Positions 1 to 10,255 of a stretch of 64,000 bases of DNA are shown here, piece by piece; the first letter of the stretch is position 1, and every line of letters starts with the position of its first letter. The stretch is from an uncultured Caryophanales bacterium (lineage in GTDB: Bacteria > Bacillota_I > Bacilli_A > RF39 > UBA660). The notes under the pieces were generated by a model. That model searched no databases. It was not told the origin of the DNA and was given only the letters and a program-made list of their open reading frames with translations. Location: NCBI GenBank assembly GCA_946534345.1, contig CAMNCL010000004.1, positions 30,910 through 94,909 on the forward strand. Direction: 5' to 3'. The position numbers and the translations under genes were made by a program.

Positions 1-313
1 GATCATCGATTAATACTGAATCAGAATACTTTTCTCCACCATGTAAAACCCTATGTCCTACACCTTTAATTTCATCTAAGCTTTCTACTGCTTTATGTTC
101 TAATAAAGCATCTAATAATACTTGAACAGCTTCAGTATGGTTCTTTAAATACTTAGCTCCTTTAATCTTTTCTCCATTTACTTTAGTAGTCCAAAAACTA
201 TCTTCTAAACCAATCTTTTCAATATAACCACTAATAATTACTTTTTCTTCAGGCATTTCAAATAATTGATATTTTAAAGAACTACTACCTGCATTAACAC
301 ATAATAATTTCAT
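1..313 (-). CDS. ackA: Acetate kinase, N-terminal part (runs off window start)
   Basis: Reverse complement translates as MKLLCVNAGSSSLKYQLFEMPEEK...GVGHRVLHGGEKYSDSVLIDD, a typical acetate kinase N-terminus. Confidence 0.93.
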   Translation of the reverse strand, partial: MKLLCVNAGSSSLKYQLFEMPEEKVIISGYIEKIGLEDSFWTTKVNGEKIKGAKYLKNHTEAVQVLLDALLEHKAVESLDEIKGVGHRVLHGGEKYSDSVLIDD

Positions 314-402
314 AATTTCCTCCTAACACCATACATATAATATCAAAGAAGATAAAAAAAAACAATAAATTAGATTAATATGATTCAATTAATTTAAAAA
401 GA

Positions 403-428
403 AAAAAACTCATCAATTTGATGAGTCC
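403..428 (-). terminator. Intrinsic terminator
   Basis: ACTCATCAAATTGATGAGT hairpin followed by a T-run on the minus strand, just after the 432..1100 gene. Confidence 0.75.
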
Positions 429-431
429 TTA

Positions 432-1100
432 TTATGCTTGAACATAACTTACAGTAAATAAAGAAGTAGCTCCAGTATGACCTGCAGAAGTTTCATTAAT
501 TAATGCAAGTTCATCAGCAGTAGGTAAAGTTGTTACTGTTGACTTATATGTAACAGAAACCTTAAATGTAGCAGATTGTCCTGCCTTTAAAGAATCTCCT
601 GCCTTAATAGTAGATCCATCTGCATAAGTAACATCATAAGTCATAAATCTTTGAGCAGTAGCATTTAAATCACTCTTAGTAACAGTATCTACTTTAGCAT
701 CTATAGTACCATTATTAGCATATTTAGTAGTAAATGTAAAAGTATCTCCAGGTTTAGATAATAAATGTTTAAAGTAAACTGTATTACCATCCATCCATAT
801 AATAGCTCCTTTTGCATTATCTCCTGTTCCATCATCTGGTGTTAAACTTTCAGGATTTGATGGATTAATTGTACATTTTTCACCAGTTGGACAAGCAATA
901 GCATCAGGATCAGTATCATCAATAACTACATCCCATGTAGGATTACTAATAGTAGATGTTCCATTAATTTTTAATGTTGAAGACAATGTAGCATAACCAA
1001 TACTAATAAATCCAACTAACAATAATAATAGTAATAAAACTGTACTTTTCTTTTTCTGTCTTTGATGTTCTACTTTTAATTTTTCAATTTCATTTTCCAT
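432..1100 (-). CDS. Secreted/surface protein with SipW/TasA-like N-terminal signal-anchor
   Basis: N-terminus KKKSTVLLLLLLLVGFISIGYATLSSTLKINGTSTISNPTWDVVI resembles SipW-cognate signal peptides. GGAGG precedes ATG at 1100. Confidence 0.6.
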   Translation of the reverse strand: MENEIEKLKVEHQRQKKKSTVLLLLLLLVGFISIGYATLSSTLKINGTSTISNPTWDVVIDDTDPDAIACPTGEKCTINPSNPESLTPDDGTGDNAKGAIIWMDGNTVYFKHLLSKPGDTFTFTTKYANNGTIDAKVDTVTKSDLNATAQRFMTYDVTYADGSTIKAGDSLKAGQSATFKVSVTYKSTVTTLPTADELALINETSAGHTGATSLFTVSYVQA

Positions 1101-1216
1101 AATCATATCCTCCAAATTGTTTACAATTTGATTATATCATATTTTTGGATAAATAAAATATTTTTTAATAATTTAACACAAACTAACAATATTATTACAA
1201 ATCATTGTCAATTAAA

Positions 1217-2404
1217 CTACAACAAATCACTAAATTCAGTATTCTTACTATTATCTATCTTAATAGTATTAATACTATTAACTGCTTCATCTATTAAACT
1301 TTCATAATCAAACTTATTTTCTTCTTTAATAGCTACATCTAATTTAGGATTAATAACTGGATGTTTAGGTACAAATACTGTACAGCAATCTTCATATGGA
1401 ATAATACTTATATCATAAGTATCTATCTTTCTAGCAACATCAATTATTTCTATTTTATCCATACAAGCAACTGGTCTAATAACAGGTATATTAGTAACAC
1501 TATTAATAACAGACATACTAGTAAGTGTTTGACTAGCTACTTGACCAATACTTTCTCCATTAACAATAACTAATCCATTGTATTTTTCACATAATTTAGA
1601 TGCAATACGATACATCATTCTTCTCATAATAGTAATACAATAATCTTCACGACACTTCTTATATATTTCTTCTTGAATAGGAGTAAAATTAACCACGTGT
1701 AGATTAATAGAGTCACAGTAGTCAGCTAATTTTTTACCTAAACTAATTACTTTATTACGAGCTTCAATACTAGTATGAGGAATAGCTTCAAAATAAATTG
1801 CATCTAGCTTCATACCTCTTTTCAAAGCATAATAACCCGCAACTGGTGAATCAATACCACCTGATAACATCAACATTCCTTTAGGTTGTGTACCAACTGG
1901 ATATCCTCCAGCACCCATATAAGTATTGAAATAAATAAAAGTATTATCTTCTCTAATTTCTACTTTAACTTTTAAATCTGGTTTATGAACATCTACTTTA
2001 ATATCAGGTATATTCTTAAGAATAACAGCTCCTAATTCACGACTATATTCTTGACTATTAATAGGAAACTTCTTATCACTACGTTTTACTTCTACCTTAA
2101 AAGTATTAAATTTCTCTTTTTTTACTACATCTAACATCTTAGTTCTAATAACTTCATCATTAGACTCTACAATATAAGCAATTTGATATGCATGTATACC
2201 AAAAATCTTATTTATAATTCCTGTAATATTATCTAAATCTTTGTCTTCAAATTCAATATACATTTTAGCTCTATCTTTATGAATATTAACTTTATAATCA
2301 ACTAATTTATTCTTAACATTATTATATAAAGAATTTATAAAAAAATTACGATTAGCTTTCTTAGTAGATAATTCACCATACTTAATTAAGATAACTCTAT
2401 CCAT
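1217..2404 (-). CDS. thiI: tRNA 4-thiouridine synthase ThiI
   Basis: THUMP-like N-terminus plus PP-loop motif MLMLSGGIDSPVAGYYALKRG. Start trimmed to MDRVILIKYGE. Confidence 0.93.
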   Translation of the reverse strand: MDRVILIKYGELSTKKANRNFFINSLYNNVKNKLVDYKVNIHKDRAKMYIEFEDKDLDNITGIINKIFGIHAYQIAYIVESNDEVIRTKMLDVVKKEKFNTFKVEVKRSDKKFPINSQEYSRELGAVILKNIPDIKVDVHKPDLKVKVEIREDNTFIYFNTYMGAGGYPVGTQPKGMLMLSGGIDSPVAGYYALKRGMKLDAIYFEAIPHTSIEARNKVISLGKKLADYCDSINLHVVNFTPIQEEIYKKCREDYCITIMRRMMYRIASKLCEKYNGLVIVNGESIGQVASQTLTSMSVINSVTNIPVIRPVACMDKIEIIDVARKIDTYDISIIPYEDCCTVFVPKHPVINPKLDVAIKEENKFDYESLIDEAVNSINTIKIDNSKNTEFSDLL

Positions 2405-2463
2405 AGTATCACCACCACGCATATTTTAGCATAAAATATAAGAAAAAAACAACCTAAGGTTGT

Positions 2464-3078
2464 TTATTCTTCTATTTCTTTCTTTTCTCTGTAGAATTCT
2501 TTGCTTAATACTTTACAAGTACTTTCTACACTACTAGCATTATAATAATCAGTAGAATACTTTTTATTTATTTGATATACAAAGTATAATTCAGGATAAT
2601 ATTCAGAGAATACCTCTTTTCCTGCTTCTTCACAATTATATAAAGTTAGTTTATCAGCAGATTCAAATTCTTTCTCTTTCCACTCACCAATTTCATATAT
2701 AGGAGCATTTTCCATATTATTTAATCCTTCACTATCAATTAAATAATCCCCACAACGTAATGTGACTAAATACTTACCATTATTTATAAATACTTTAGAC
2801 TCTTTCTCGTCGCAAAAACCACTTCCAACAGGATTCTTTATTTTTCCAATAGTTTTCTCATCAATTGCTTCAGCAAGAGTTACCATATCTGAAGTATGAT
2901 AAAAATTAGCATTAGTAGATACAGTCTTACCAAATGATAAAGCATCACTACGCATAGTATCAAAATGTTTACCATTAGAACCATCTAAAAATACTTTAAA
3001 CAAAAACGTAAAAACTATTAAGACAAGTAAAATTACCACTATAGTTTCAAATCTTCCTAAACCTTTATTATTTCTCAT
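2464..3078 (-). CDS. Membrane-anchored protein with prepilin-like N-terminus
   Basis: MRNNKGLGRFETIVVILLVLIVFTFLFKVF: G followed by E at +5 and a hydrophobic helix; Cys-containing ectodomain. Confidence 0.45.
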   Translation of the reverse strand: MRNNKGLGRFETIVVILLVLIVFTFLFKVFLDGSNGKHFDTMRSDALSFGKTVSTNANFYHTSDMVTLAEAIDEKTIGKIKNPVGSGFCDEKESKVFINNGKYLVTLRCGDYLIDSEGLNNMENAPIYEIGEWKEKEFESADKLTLYNCEEAGKEVFSEYYPELYFVYQINKKYSTDYYNASSVESTCKVLSKEFYREKKEIEE

Positions 3079-4780
3079 ATACACTCATCAACTTTCTATA
3101 CATATTTTCATCAACTAAAGATGTTACTTTAATAGCTATATCCAAAGATTCTTTATAATTACCTTTATGGAAATAGTTTTCTGCATCTTGTAGTCCTTTA
3201 TCAACATCACTATAAGTACTACGATAACGATTACCATAGACAATAGCTTGTTCTGCCATTTGAGCAGTCTTTATCATATCTGTAGTAGTATTATATAGTT
3301 TTAATACTAAATCTCTAGCAGTATCAACTCTAGTATTTAGAGTTTTAATCACAATAGGTTTTCTATCTAATTCTTTTATAACTTCACCAATGGCTTCATT
3401 TGCTTCACTTAGTTGAACATAATAATCTTCTTTAATCACTGGTAATTTATAATTACGCATCTCATCTTTCGAAGTTTTTAAAAATTTCTTAATCTCTTCT
3501 AACTGTTCACGAGCTCTAACTTCATCATCATACATATTACCAAGAGATTTTAAAGCCACATCAAAATCTTCTTCCATCTTAGTAAGTCTATCTGTTAAAG
3601 AATCAACTTCTTCATTTAACATTGAATATGGACTTGATTTAGATTCATCTTTTTGAATCATCTTTTTATAATCATCATTTATCATAATCAATGTCTTATT
3701 AACTTCATGTATAATTTCAACATCTTCATCATTTAAATCATACATATTCTTAATATCTTCTAATTGATCATAAACATCACTTACCAATTTATTAGTACGA
3801 TCAAGTTTCTTCTTAAAATCAACTACTGTCTCTTCATAAACTTTACGAGATAATCTTTCTTTTTCAAAATCTATAAATAAAGAATCATAATATTCAAGCA
3901 TTGTTTTTAAATCAAACATTGAGCCTTCTAAATTAAGAACTTTTACTTTTTCTAATATCTTATTAATATTTTTCTTAGACTCTGTAATATTATATTCAAT
4001 ATTTAAATAATCTAATACGTATCCTTTTTCAGTCATTTCTTTATTAATAGAAGATACTTCTTTCATTCTAGTAGGAATTACTTGTTTTGCCATTAATAGG
4101 ATATCAGGTAATTCATTAATAACTATCTCCATATGATCAATCATGGTATCTAGAGCTTTACATACATGAACCACTTCGTTATAATCGTTAGATTCCATTA
4201 CTTTTTCAAAGTCAAGGAATGTTCTTTCGATATTTTCTAATTGCATTTCAACTGCTTCTTGCATAAAGTCATATAACTCTCGATGTTCATTAAATTCTCT
4301 ATTTAAAGCTCGATATTTAGTCTTTAACTTAATCACAATAGCACGATATTTTTCTTCACTTAATGTAATATCCTTTATTTCTTCTAATAGATGTTCTGCA
4401 GCTTCACGAACCTTATATATTTCAATTTCCGTCTTTGCTATACGATAACCACAAGATTTGTAATCTTTTTTATCTACATAAACATCTAAGTCTATAAGCA
4501 TATCATCAATTTTAGTTAATCTTTTTGATTTAATTGTTTCAAATTTTTCTTGCCAATGATTATACTTTTCTTCCATTTTATCATTTTTAATAATTGGTTC
4601 TACTTTAGATAATTCAAGTAATACTGGAGTAGAAGCTACCATATTACGTTGAATCTCTAAGTTCTTTACTTTATTTCGATAAAACTTCTTTTCTGCTTTT
4701 TTTACTACGTGAAGAACTACAATAACAATTATAATCGCAATAACTACAGCAGAACCAATAATAAGAAATTGTCCTTGCAT
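3068..4780 (-). CDS. ezrA: Septation ring formation regulator EzrA
   Basis: 570 aa, single N-terminal TM then coiled coil; EzrA-like sequence next to thiI. Confidence 0.85.
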   Translation of the reverse strand: MQGQFLIIGSAVVIAIIIVIVVLHVVKKAEKKFYRNKVKNLEIQRNMVASTPVLLELSKVEPIIKNDKMEEKYNHWQEKFETIKSKRLTKIDDMLIDLDVYVDKKDYKSCGYRIAKTEIEIYKVREAAEHLLEEIKDITLSEEKYRAIVIKLKTKYRALNREFNEHRELYDFMQEAVEMQLENIERTFLDFEKVMESNDYNEVVHVCKALDTMIDHMEIVINELPDILLMAKQVIPTRMKEVSSINKEMTEKGYVLDYLNIEYNITESKKNINKILEKVKVLNLEGSMFDLKTMLEYYDSLFIDFEKERLSRKVYEETVVDFKKKLDRTNKLVSDVYDQLEDIKNMYDLNDEDVEIIHEVNKTLIMINDDYKKMIQKDESKSSPYSMLNEEVDSLTDRLTKMEEDFDVALKSLGNMYDDEVRAREQLEEIKKFLKTSKDEMRNYKLPVIKEDYYVQLSEANEAIGEVIKELDRKPIVIKTLNTRVDTARDLVLKLYNTTTDMIKTAQMAEQAIVYGNRYRSTYSDVDKGLQDAENYFHKGNYKESLDIAIKVTSLVDENMYRKLMSVYEK

Positions 4781-4830
4781 ATCTCCACCTCTACTTTCAT
4801 TACTATTTTATCATTAATAAAACTATTTTT

Positions 4831-5289
4831 CTACATATTCTTAAAATATTCCACAAATTCTGTAGGATCATTATGAACAACAAGTAATAATCTTCTGTTC
4901 TCAGTATCTGTATGATACTCTACTACCAATTCAATTCTTTTACTATAATCTATTTTGCCAATAGGATTAAAAGCAATATTACTTATTTCTGCAGTTTTAG
5001 TTACACTATAGCCTTTAATTCCCACTAAAGCAAAAGCTAATAAATGATCATAAGTAGCAGGATCATTTCTTTCTAAAACTGTTCTTTCAGCCGCAACAAT
5101 CCTATTATTAACAGAGATATTGTCTATACTATCATAAGAAAAGTCAAAAGATTCAGCTTGTTCATTTACTAGAACACTTAATGTTAATCCATTTTCTTTG
5201 TAAACTAAAACACAAGGTTGATTTACTAAATCCGGTCTTTTTTTTAAACCAGATATGTATTCACCTACTACATATATTTCATTCTCCAT
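4831..5289 (-). CDS. Hypothetical protein
   Basis: Intact 152-aa ORF in a collinear minus-strand block. Confidence 0.6.
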   Translation of the reverse strand: MENEIYVVGEYISGLKKRPDLVNQPCVLVYKENGLTLSVLVNEQAESFDFSYDSIDNISVNNRIVAAERTVLERNDPATYDHLLAFALVGIKGYSVTKTAEISNIAFNPIGKIDYSKRIELVVEYHTDTENRRLLLVVHNDPTEFVEYFKNM

Positions 5290-5350
5290 TTATATTCTCA
5301 CCTTAAAGTAATTATAGCACAATAAATATCATCAACAAAAGAAGAATTGC

Positions 5351-5379
5351 TTGACATATCAACACTTTTACAATATAAT
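5351..5379 (+). promoter_or_regulatory. Consensus sigma-A promoter of rpsD
   Basis: TTGACA (5351-5356), 17-nt spacer, TATAAT (5374-5379). Confidence 0.85.
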
Positions 5380-5385
5380 TAATAA

Positions 5386-5538
5386 TGCAAATTCCTTGAA
5401 ACAGCGAATTTAGAATATTTTAAAGTGTTTTTCAAATTAAAGTAGCGATTTTATTGAAAGGCTGTTTAGTGAAAGAAAAACTCCCTAAGATATGGCTAAA
5501 TTATTCAAGATTTGTAAGATAAAGAAAGGAGAATGCAA
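5386..5538 (+). promoter_or_regulatory. Putative structured rpsD leader (possible S4 autoregulatory leader)
   Basis: About 150-nt 5' UTR with long-range pairing AAACAGC (5399-5405) / GCTGTTT (5461-5467) and an inner AATTT/AAATT pairing. Confidence 0.45.
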
Positions 5539-6141
5539 ATGTCAAGATATACTGGACCAAGTTATAAGAAAGCTCGTCGTGTAGGTTTTTCTATCAGTGA
5601 AACTGGTAAAGAATTAGCTCGTCGTCCATATAGACCTGGACAACATGGTAATGACCGTAAAGGTAAGTTATCAGACTATGGAACTCAATTAAAAGAAAAG
5701 CAAAAAGTACGTTTCATGTATGGAGTTAATGAAAGACAATTTAGAAAAACTTTTGATGAAGCTGCTAAAATGAAAGGTATTCATGGTACTAACTTCTTAA
5801 GATTATTAGAATCAAGATTAGATAACTTAGTTTATAGAATTGGTTTTGCTAATACAAGAAGAGGTGCTAGACAATTAGTTAACCATGGTCATGTAACTGT
5901 TAATGGAAAGAAAGTTGATATTCCATCATACAGATGTAAACCAGGTGATGTTATCTCTCTAAAAGAAGATGACAAAAACTTAAAAGTAGTTCTTGAAGCT
6001 CTTGAAAAAGTTAATAAGAGAGTTGAATTCATTACTTTCGATGAAGGTAAGAAAGAAGCTACTTATGTAAGAATGCCTGAAAGAAATGAACTTAATGCAG
6101 ATATTAACGAATCATTAATCGTTGAATTCTATAATAAGTAA
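5539..6141 (+). CDS. rpsD: 30S ribosomal protein S4
   Basis: [37 protein letters not shown]...; RBS AAAGGAG. Second ATG (5539) preferred by spacing. Confidence 0.96.
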   Translation: MSRYTGPSYKKARRVGFSISETGKELARRPYRPGQHGNDRKGKLSDYGTQLKEKQKVRFMYGVNERQFRKTFDEAAKMKGIHGTNFLRLLESRLDNLVYRIGFANTRRGARQLVNHGHVTVNGKKVDIPSYRCKPGDVISLKEDDKNLKVVLEALEKVNKRVEFITFDEGKKEATYVRMPERNELNADINESLIVEFYNK

Positions 6142-6144
6142 AAG

Positions 6145-6175
6145 AAAAGAATCTAATTATTATTTAGATTCTTTT
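6145..6175. terminator. Bidirectional intrinsic terminator
   Basis: AAAAGAATCTAA / TTAGATTCTTTT hairpin with T-runs on both strands between convergent rpsD and the 6160 gene. Confidence 0.85.
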
Positions 6176-6708
6176 TTTATTTCAAATGTCTCACAAGCGC
6201 AATTATCTATCTTTCCATCTAAGAGATTACCCTTTAGTTTATCTCCTCTTAGAAGATGTCTTAGTGCTCTATAAGTAGCTTCATGTGTAACTATTAGAAT
6301 AGATTCATCTTTATACTTTTCTTTTAAATAAGTTAGAAAGTCATCACATCTTTCTAAAATACTTTTAGCAGATTCTACTCCAAATTCTTTATCTACATAA
6401 TCATAATTCCAATATTTATAGGCATTATACATCTCTCTTGGCTTTCCATCTAACTCTCCCATGTCTCTCTCTATTATTCTCTTATCAGGTATCATTTCAA
6501 CCTTATCTCCGATTAATATCATTGCTGTTTCTACTGTTCTAGTAAGGGGAGACATATAACAATAATCAAAATGTTCTTTTTCTAATCTCATTCTTAACAT
6601 TTGGCATTGTCTTCTACCTGTATCATTCATTAATACATTTCTTCTACCCTGCATAATACCATTAATATTATCATCAGTTTGACCATGTCTAACTATAGTT
6701 ATTTTCAT
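6160..6708 (-). CDS. Histidine phosphatase family protein
   Basis: MKITIVRHGQTDDN (RHG motif), YMSPLTRTVETA, IVTHEATYRAL. Confidence 0.9.
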   Translation of the reverse strand: MKITIVRHGQTDDNINGIMQGRRNVLMNDTGRRQCQMLRMRLEKEHFDYCYMSPLTRTVETAMILIGDKVEMIPDKRIIERDMGELDGKPREMYNAYKYWNYDYVDKEFGVESAKSILERCDDFLTYLKEKYKDESILIVTHEATYRALRHLLRGDKLKGNLLDGKIDNCACETFEIKKESK

Positions 6709-7931
6709 GATCCAACCTCCAATACTTTTAAAGCATCACTATAACGTATAAATTTACTTAAATAACTTCCATCTTCATATGATGAATATCCAACTACTAG
6801 ATATTCATTATTTTTTACTTGAATATCAGTAAAATAGTCATCTCTATCATCACCATAATTAACTACTGTAACTTCATTTAAATCAGAATTATACTTACCT
6901 ATAATACCATCATAATTAACATTATCAGCTGTTCTTGTTTTATTCTTAGTATTCTTATTAGAAGTTTTAATCCCAATCGCAATTATATTATTATGTTCAT
7001 CTACTGCTAGTTTATTATATCTAGTAGAATCTTTACTAGTATATGATACTTGATTTATATAATTACAATCTAAATCATATCTTACTATCATAGCTCTAGT
7101 CTTAGTACTACTAAGTCTTTCTACTCCACTTATATAGATATTATCACCTATATTAGTTATTCCACTGAATCCTACATCATCAGTATATTTAAAATCATTA
7201 TAACCTATAAAATTACCCTCTAAATCATATTTACAGATAACACCTACATTATTAGTATCCATACCTACTGTATAAATAGTATCATTAACTATTAATAAAT
7301 CATTAAATATAGCACTTTTACTACTTCCATATGTCTTAGTCCAAAGCAAGTTACCATCTTTATCATATTTTAGAAGGATAGCTCCACCATCTTTAGTACC
7401 TACTTTAGTATTTTTATAAACACTTTGTCCTGTGATTAAATATCCATCATTAACTGTAGTAACTGAAGTAAATTTAGAATTATCTAATAATTTAAAATCT
7501 TTTGAAAAAACTATCTCTCCAGTATTATCATACTTTACTATTAAAGCTCTTCTTATAGAATCTTTATGATCAGTACTAGTCTTTTCATAACTACCAACAG
7601 CTACTATATTGTCTTCATCCATACTAACTCCAAAGAAAGCACTATTGTATCCTACATTATATAATTTTTCAAATGTCTTTTCTCTTTTACTATTAAATTT
7701 AGATACTTTAGCCTTCTCATAATAATTAGTATTATCATTATTACTTCCGACAGTAACATAATAAGAATCATTTGTAATTAAAGCATTAATACCATCAAAA
7801 TATAATGATTCTTTATTCTTAAACAACAAGGAATACATGACAAAGAGAATTTCTGCAATTAAAATAATTACACAAATTATAGTTAAATATTTTACTCTTT
7901 TTAACATTTTCTTTTTCTTTTTAGTAGCCAT
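6705..7931 (-). CDS. Membrane-anchored repeat/beta-propeller-like protein
   Basis: N-terminal TM then repeated VAVGS...ALIVKYDNTGEI-type blades. Confidence 0.55.
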   Translation of the reverse strand: MATKKKKKMLKRVKYLTIICVIILIAEILFVMYSLLFKNKESLYFDGINALITNDSYYVTVGSNNDNTNYYEKAKVSKFNSKREKTFEKLYNVGYNSAFFGVSMDEDNIVAVGSYEKTSTDHKDSIRRALIVKYDNTGEIVFSKDFKLLDNSKFTSVTTVNDGYLITGQSVYKNTKVGTKDGGAILLKYDKDGNLLWTKTYGSSKSAIFNDLLIVNDTIYTVGMDTNNVGVICKYDLEGNFIGYNDFKYTDDVGFSGITNIGDNIYISGVERLSSTKTRAMIVRYDLDCNYINQVSYTSKDSTRYNKLAVDEHNNIIAIGIKTSNKNTKNKTRTADNVNYDGIIGKYNSDLNEVTVVNYGDDRDDYFTDIQVKNNEYLVVGYSSYEDGSYLSKFIRYSDALKVLEVGS

Positions 7932-8028
7932 ATAATCCTCCTTCTAATTTTATTCTAACAAAATAACTTAAGATTTTCTACAAACAAAAAGAAAATACTA
8001 TTAAATAATATTTTCTAATTTGTAAAAT

Positions 8029-9255
8029 TTACTTATATTCTCCAATAAAATATTTCTTTTTACCTCTTCTAACAACAATATATTTATCTTCAATACATTT
8101 ATCTTTAGAAACTACAAATTCTAAATCGGTTACTTTTTCTCCATTTAGAGTAATTGATCCATTATTAATAAATTCACGGGCTTCTCTCTTACTAGAGCAT
8201 ACTCCGCCATCTACTAATAAATCAATTATATTCTTATCTTCTTTAACTTCAAATGGTGTTAAACCTCCAAAAGCCATTTCTACTTCTTTAGCGTTGAAAC
8301 TCTTTATATCTCCACTAAATAATGCTTCTGAGATTTTAACTGCTTCATTATAACTTTCTTCACTATGAATATCACAAATTATTTCATGAGCTAAAGCTTT
8401 ATGAGCAACTCTTCTTTCTGGATGTTCATTGTTTTCTTTTTCAATTGCTTCTATTTCTTCTTTTGATAAGAAAGTTAATTTCTTTAAGTATTCAATAATC
8501 ATAGAATCTTCTAGATTAATTAAATATTGATAGAATTCATATGATGAAGTCTTATTCTCATCTAACCATAAGGCATTACCTTCAGTTTTACCAAATTTAT
8601 TACCACGTGAATCAGTAACTAAAGGCATTACCATACCATATGCTTCCTTATCTAATTTCTTTCTAATCAATTCTATACCAGCAGTGATATTACCCCATTG
8701 ATCAGAACCTGCAACTTGTAGTTCACAATTATACTCTTTATATAAGTAATAGAAATCCATTGCTTGTAGTAACATATAAGAGAATTCTGCATATGTAATA
8801 CCTACATCCATTCTAGATTTAACATGATCTTTAGCAAGCATATAATTAATATTAAAATATTTACCATAATCTCTTAAGAAGTCACAAATATTAACATCTT
8901 TAGTCCAATCCCAGTTATTAACAACTTCAAAACCAAAGATTTTCTTAGCTTGTTTAGTTAAACCCTTAATATTCTTATCTACTTCTTCTTTTGTAATTAA
9001 TGGTCTTTCTGCAGTTGGTTTTGGATCTCCAATAAGACCTGTTGCTCCTCCAACTAATAATAATGGTCTATGACCTGCTTTTGCTAATCTCTTACATATT
9101 AAAAATGATGAATAATGTCCAATATGCATTGAATCAGCAGTTGGATCAGTACCAATATAGAATGTCATACCTCCATTATTCAACCTATCAATTAATTCAG
9201 GACTACTTATTTCTTGGATTAGTCCTCTCCATTGTAAATCTTCGTATACAGTCAT
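8029..9255 (-). CDS. tyrS: Tyrosyl-tRNA synthetase
   Basis: MTVYEDLQWRGLIQEIS..., YIGTDPTADSMHIGHY, KFGKTEGNA (KMSKS-like), S4 domain at C-terminus. Confidence 0.96.
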   Translation of the reverse strand: MTVYEDLQWRGLIQEISSPELIDRLNNGGMTFYIGTDPTADSMHIGHYSSFLICKRLAKAGHRPLLLVGGATGLIGDPKPTAERPLITKEEVDKNIKGLTKQAKKIFGFEVVNNWDWTKDVNICDFLRDYGKYFNINYMLAKDHVKSRMDVGITYAEFSYMLLQAMDFYYLYKEYNCELQVAGSDQWGNITAGIELIRKKLDKEAYGMVMPLVTDSRGNKFGKTEGNALWLDENKTSSYEFYQYLINLEDSMIIEYLKKLTFLSKEEIEAIEKENNEHPERRVAHKALAHEIICDIHSEESYNEAVKISEALFSGDIKSFNAKEVEMAFGGLTPFEVKEDKNIIDLLVDGGVCSSKREAREFINNGSITLNGEKVTDLEFVVSKDKCIEDKYIVVRRGKKKYFIGEYK

Positions 9256-9299
9256 TTTATTTCCTCCTCTAATCTTTTCTACTCTCATACATATTATAT

Positions 9300-9515
9300 C
9301 AAAAAAAAGCGAACAATCTATCCATAAGGACGAATTATTCGCGGTACCACCTTAATTCATGTATAACATGCACTTTAAGTCTTAACGCGACCAACGCTTT
9401 TCTCCAGAAGTGTAATTCATAATATAGTATTCTTTAACTTCCACCAACCGTTAAATCTCTATATGTAGACTATATTACTACTAAATTCCCATCAACGAAA
9501 ATACACATATATCTT
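9300..9515 (-). promoter_or_regulatory. T-box leader (Tyr) upstream of tyrS
   Basis: AAGGTGGTACCGCGAATAATTCGTCC T-box plus terminator GCGAATAATTCGTCC...GATTGTTCGCTTTTTTTT. Candidate specifier TAC at 9414-9412. Confidence 0.92.
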
Positions 9516-9548
9516 ATCATATAAAGAAAAAAAGTCAATAATTGACTT

Positions 9549-9956
9549 TTATTTTTTATCATCATCATTTATTTTCTTAAGAGCTTCTTTTGATGCTTTA
9601 ATAACACTTTCAAGTAAATCTTCTGCACTTTGTTTTAATACAGGAGTTCCTTTTTCTTTAGCTAATTTAACTAATTCTTCTGCTTGTTTCTTTAATTCTT
9701 TTCCTTTATCTTTTGCAAGATCTAAAGCTTTTTCTTTATCTAAATCAGATAATTCATCTTTAATTTGACTAACTCTAGCATCAAATTCTTTTTTAACATC
9801 ATCTGCATCTATTTCTTTTGCTTGTTTCATTAATTCATCTAATTTTTTCTTTAAATCTTTTCTTGTTTCTTCACCTTTCTTAGGAGCAAATAATAATCCT
9901 AATCCAGCTCCGATAGCAGCTCCAAAAGCTAATTTTCCAAATCCTCTTTTACTCAT
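9549..9956 (-). CDS. YtxH domain-containing protein
   Basis: MSKRGFGKLAFGAAIGAGLGLLFAPKKGEETRKDLKKK. Confidence 0.85.
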   Translation of the reverse strand: MSKRGFGKLAFGAAIGAGLGLLFAPKKGEETRKDLKKKLDELMKQAKEIDADDVKKEFDARVSQIKDELSDLDKEKALDLAKDKGKELKKQAEELVKLAKEKGTPVLKQSAEDLLESVIKASKEALKKINDDDKK

Positions 9957-10242
9957 AAACATTATCCTCCTCATCCTTATGTTTTTTATTAAATAGTTTT
10001 GAAATACCAGCAGTAACTCCAAATATAACAGAATCACTTATACTGGCAATTCCACTTACAGCTTTATTCATTGTTGTAACAGCTTTATCGAAGGATTCAA
10101 CTTTTCCTTCAACATTTTCAATTACTTTATCAACTCTATCTAACATACCTAGTACTCTTATTCCAATAATTATTAAAACTATTAATAATACTATAGCAGC
10201 TATATATAATAGAATTGGTAAAATCGTATTTAATAAATCCAT
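9949..10242 (-). CDS. DUF948/YtxG-like membrane protein
   Basis: MDLLNTILPILLYIAAIVLLIVLIIIGIRVLGMLDRVDKVIENVEGKV; overlaps the ytxH-like start. Confidence 0.75.
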   Translation of the reverse strand: MDLLNTILPILLYIAAIVLLIVLIIIGIRVLGMLDRVDKVIENVEGKVESFDKAVTTMNKAVSGIASISDSVIFGVTAGISKLFNKKHKDEEDNVYE

Positions 10243-10255
10243 ACTGTTCCCCTTT

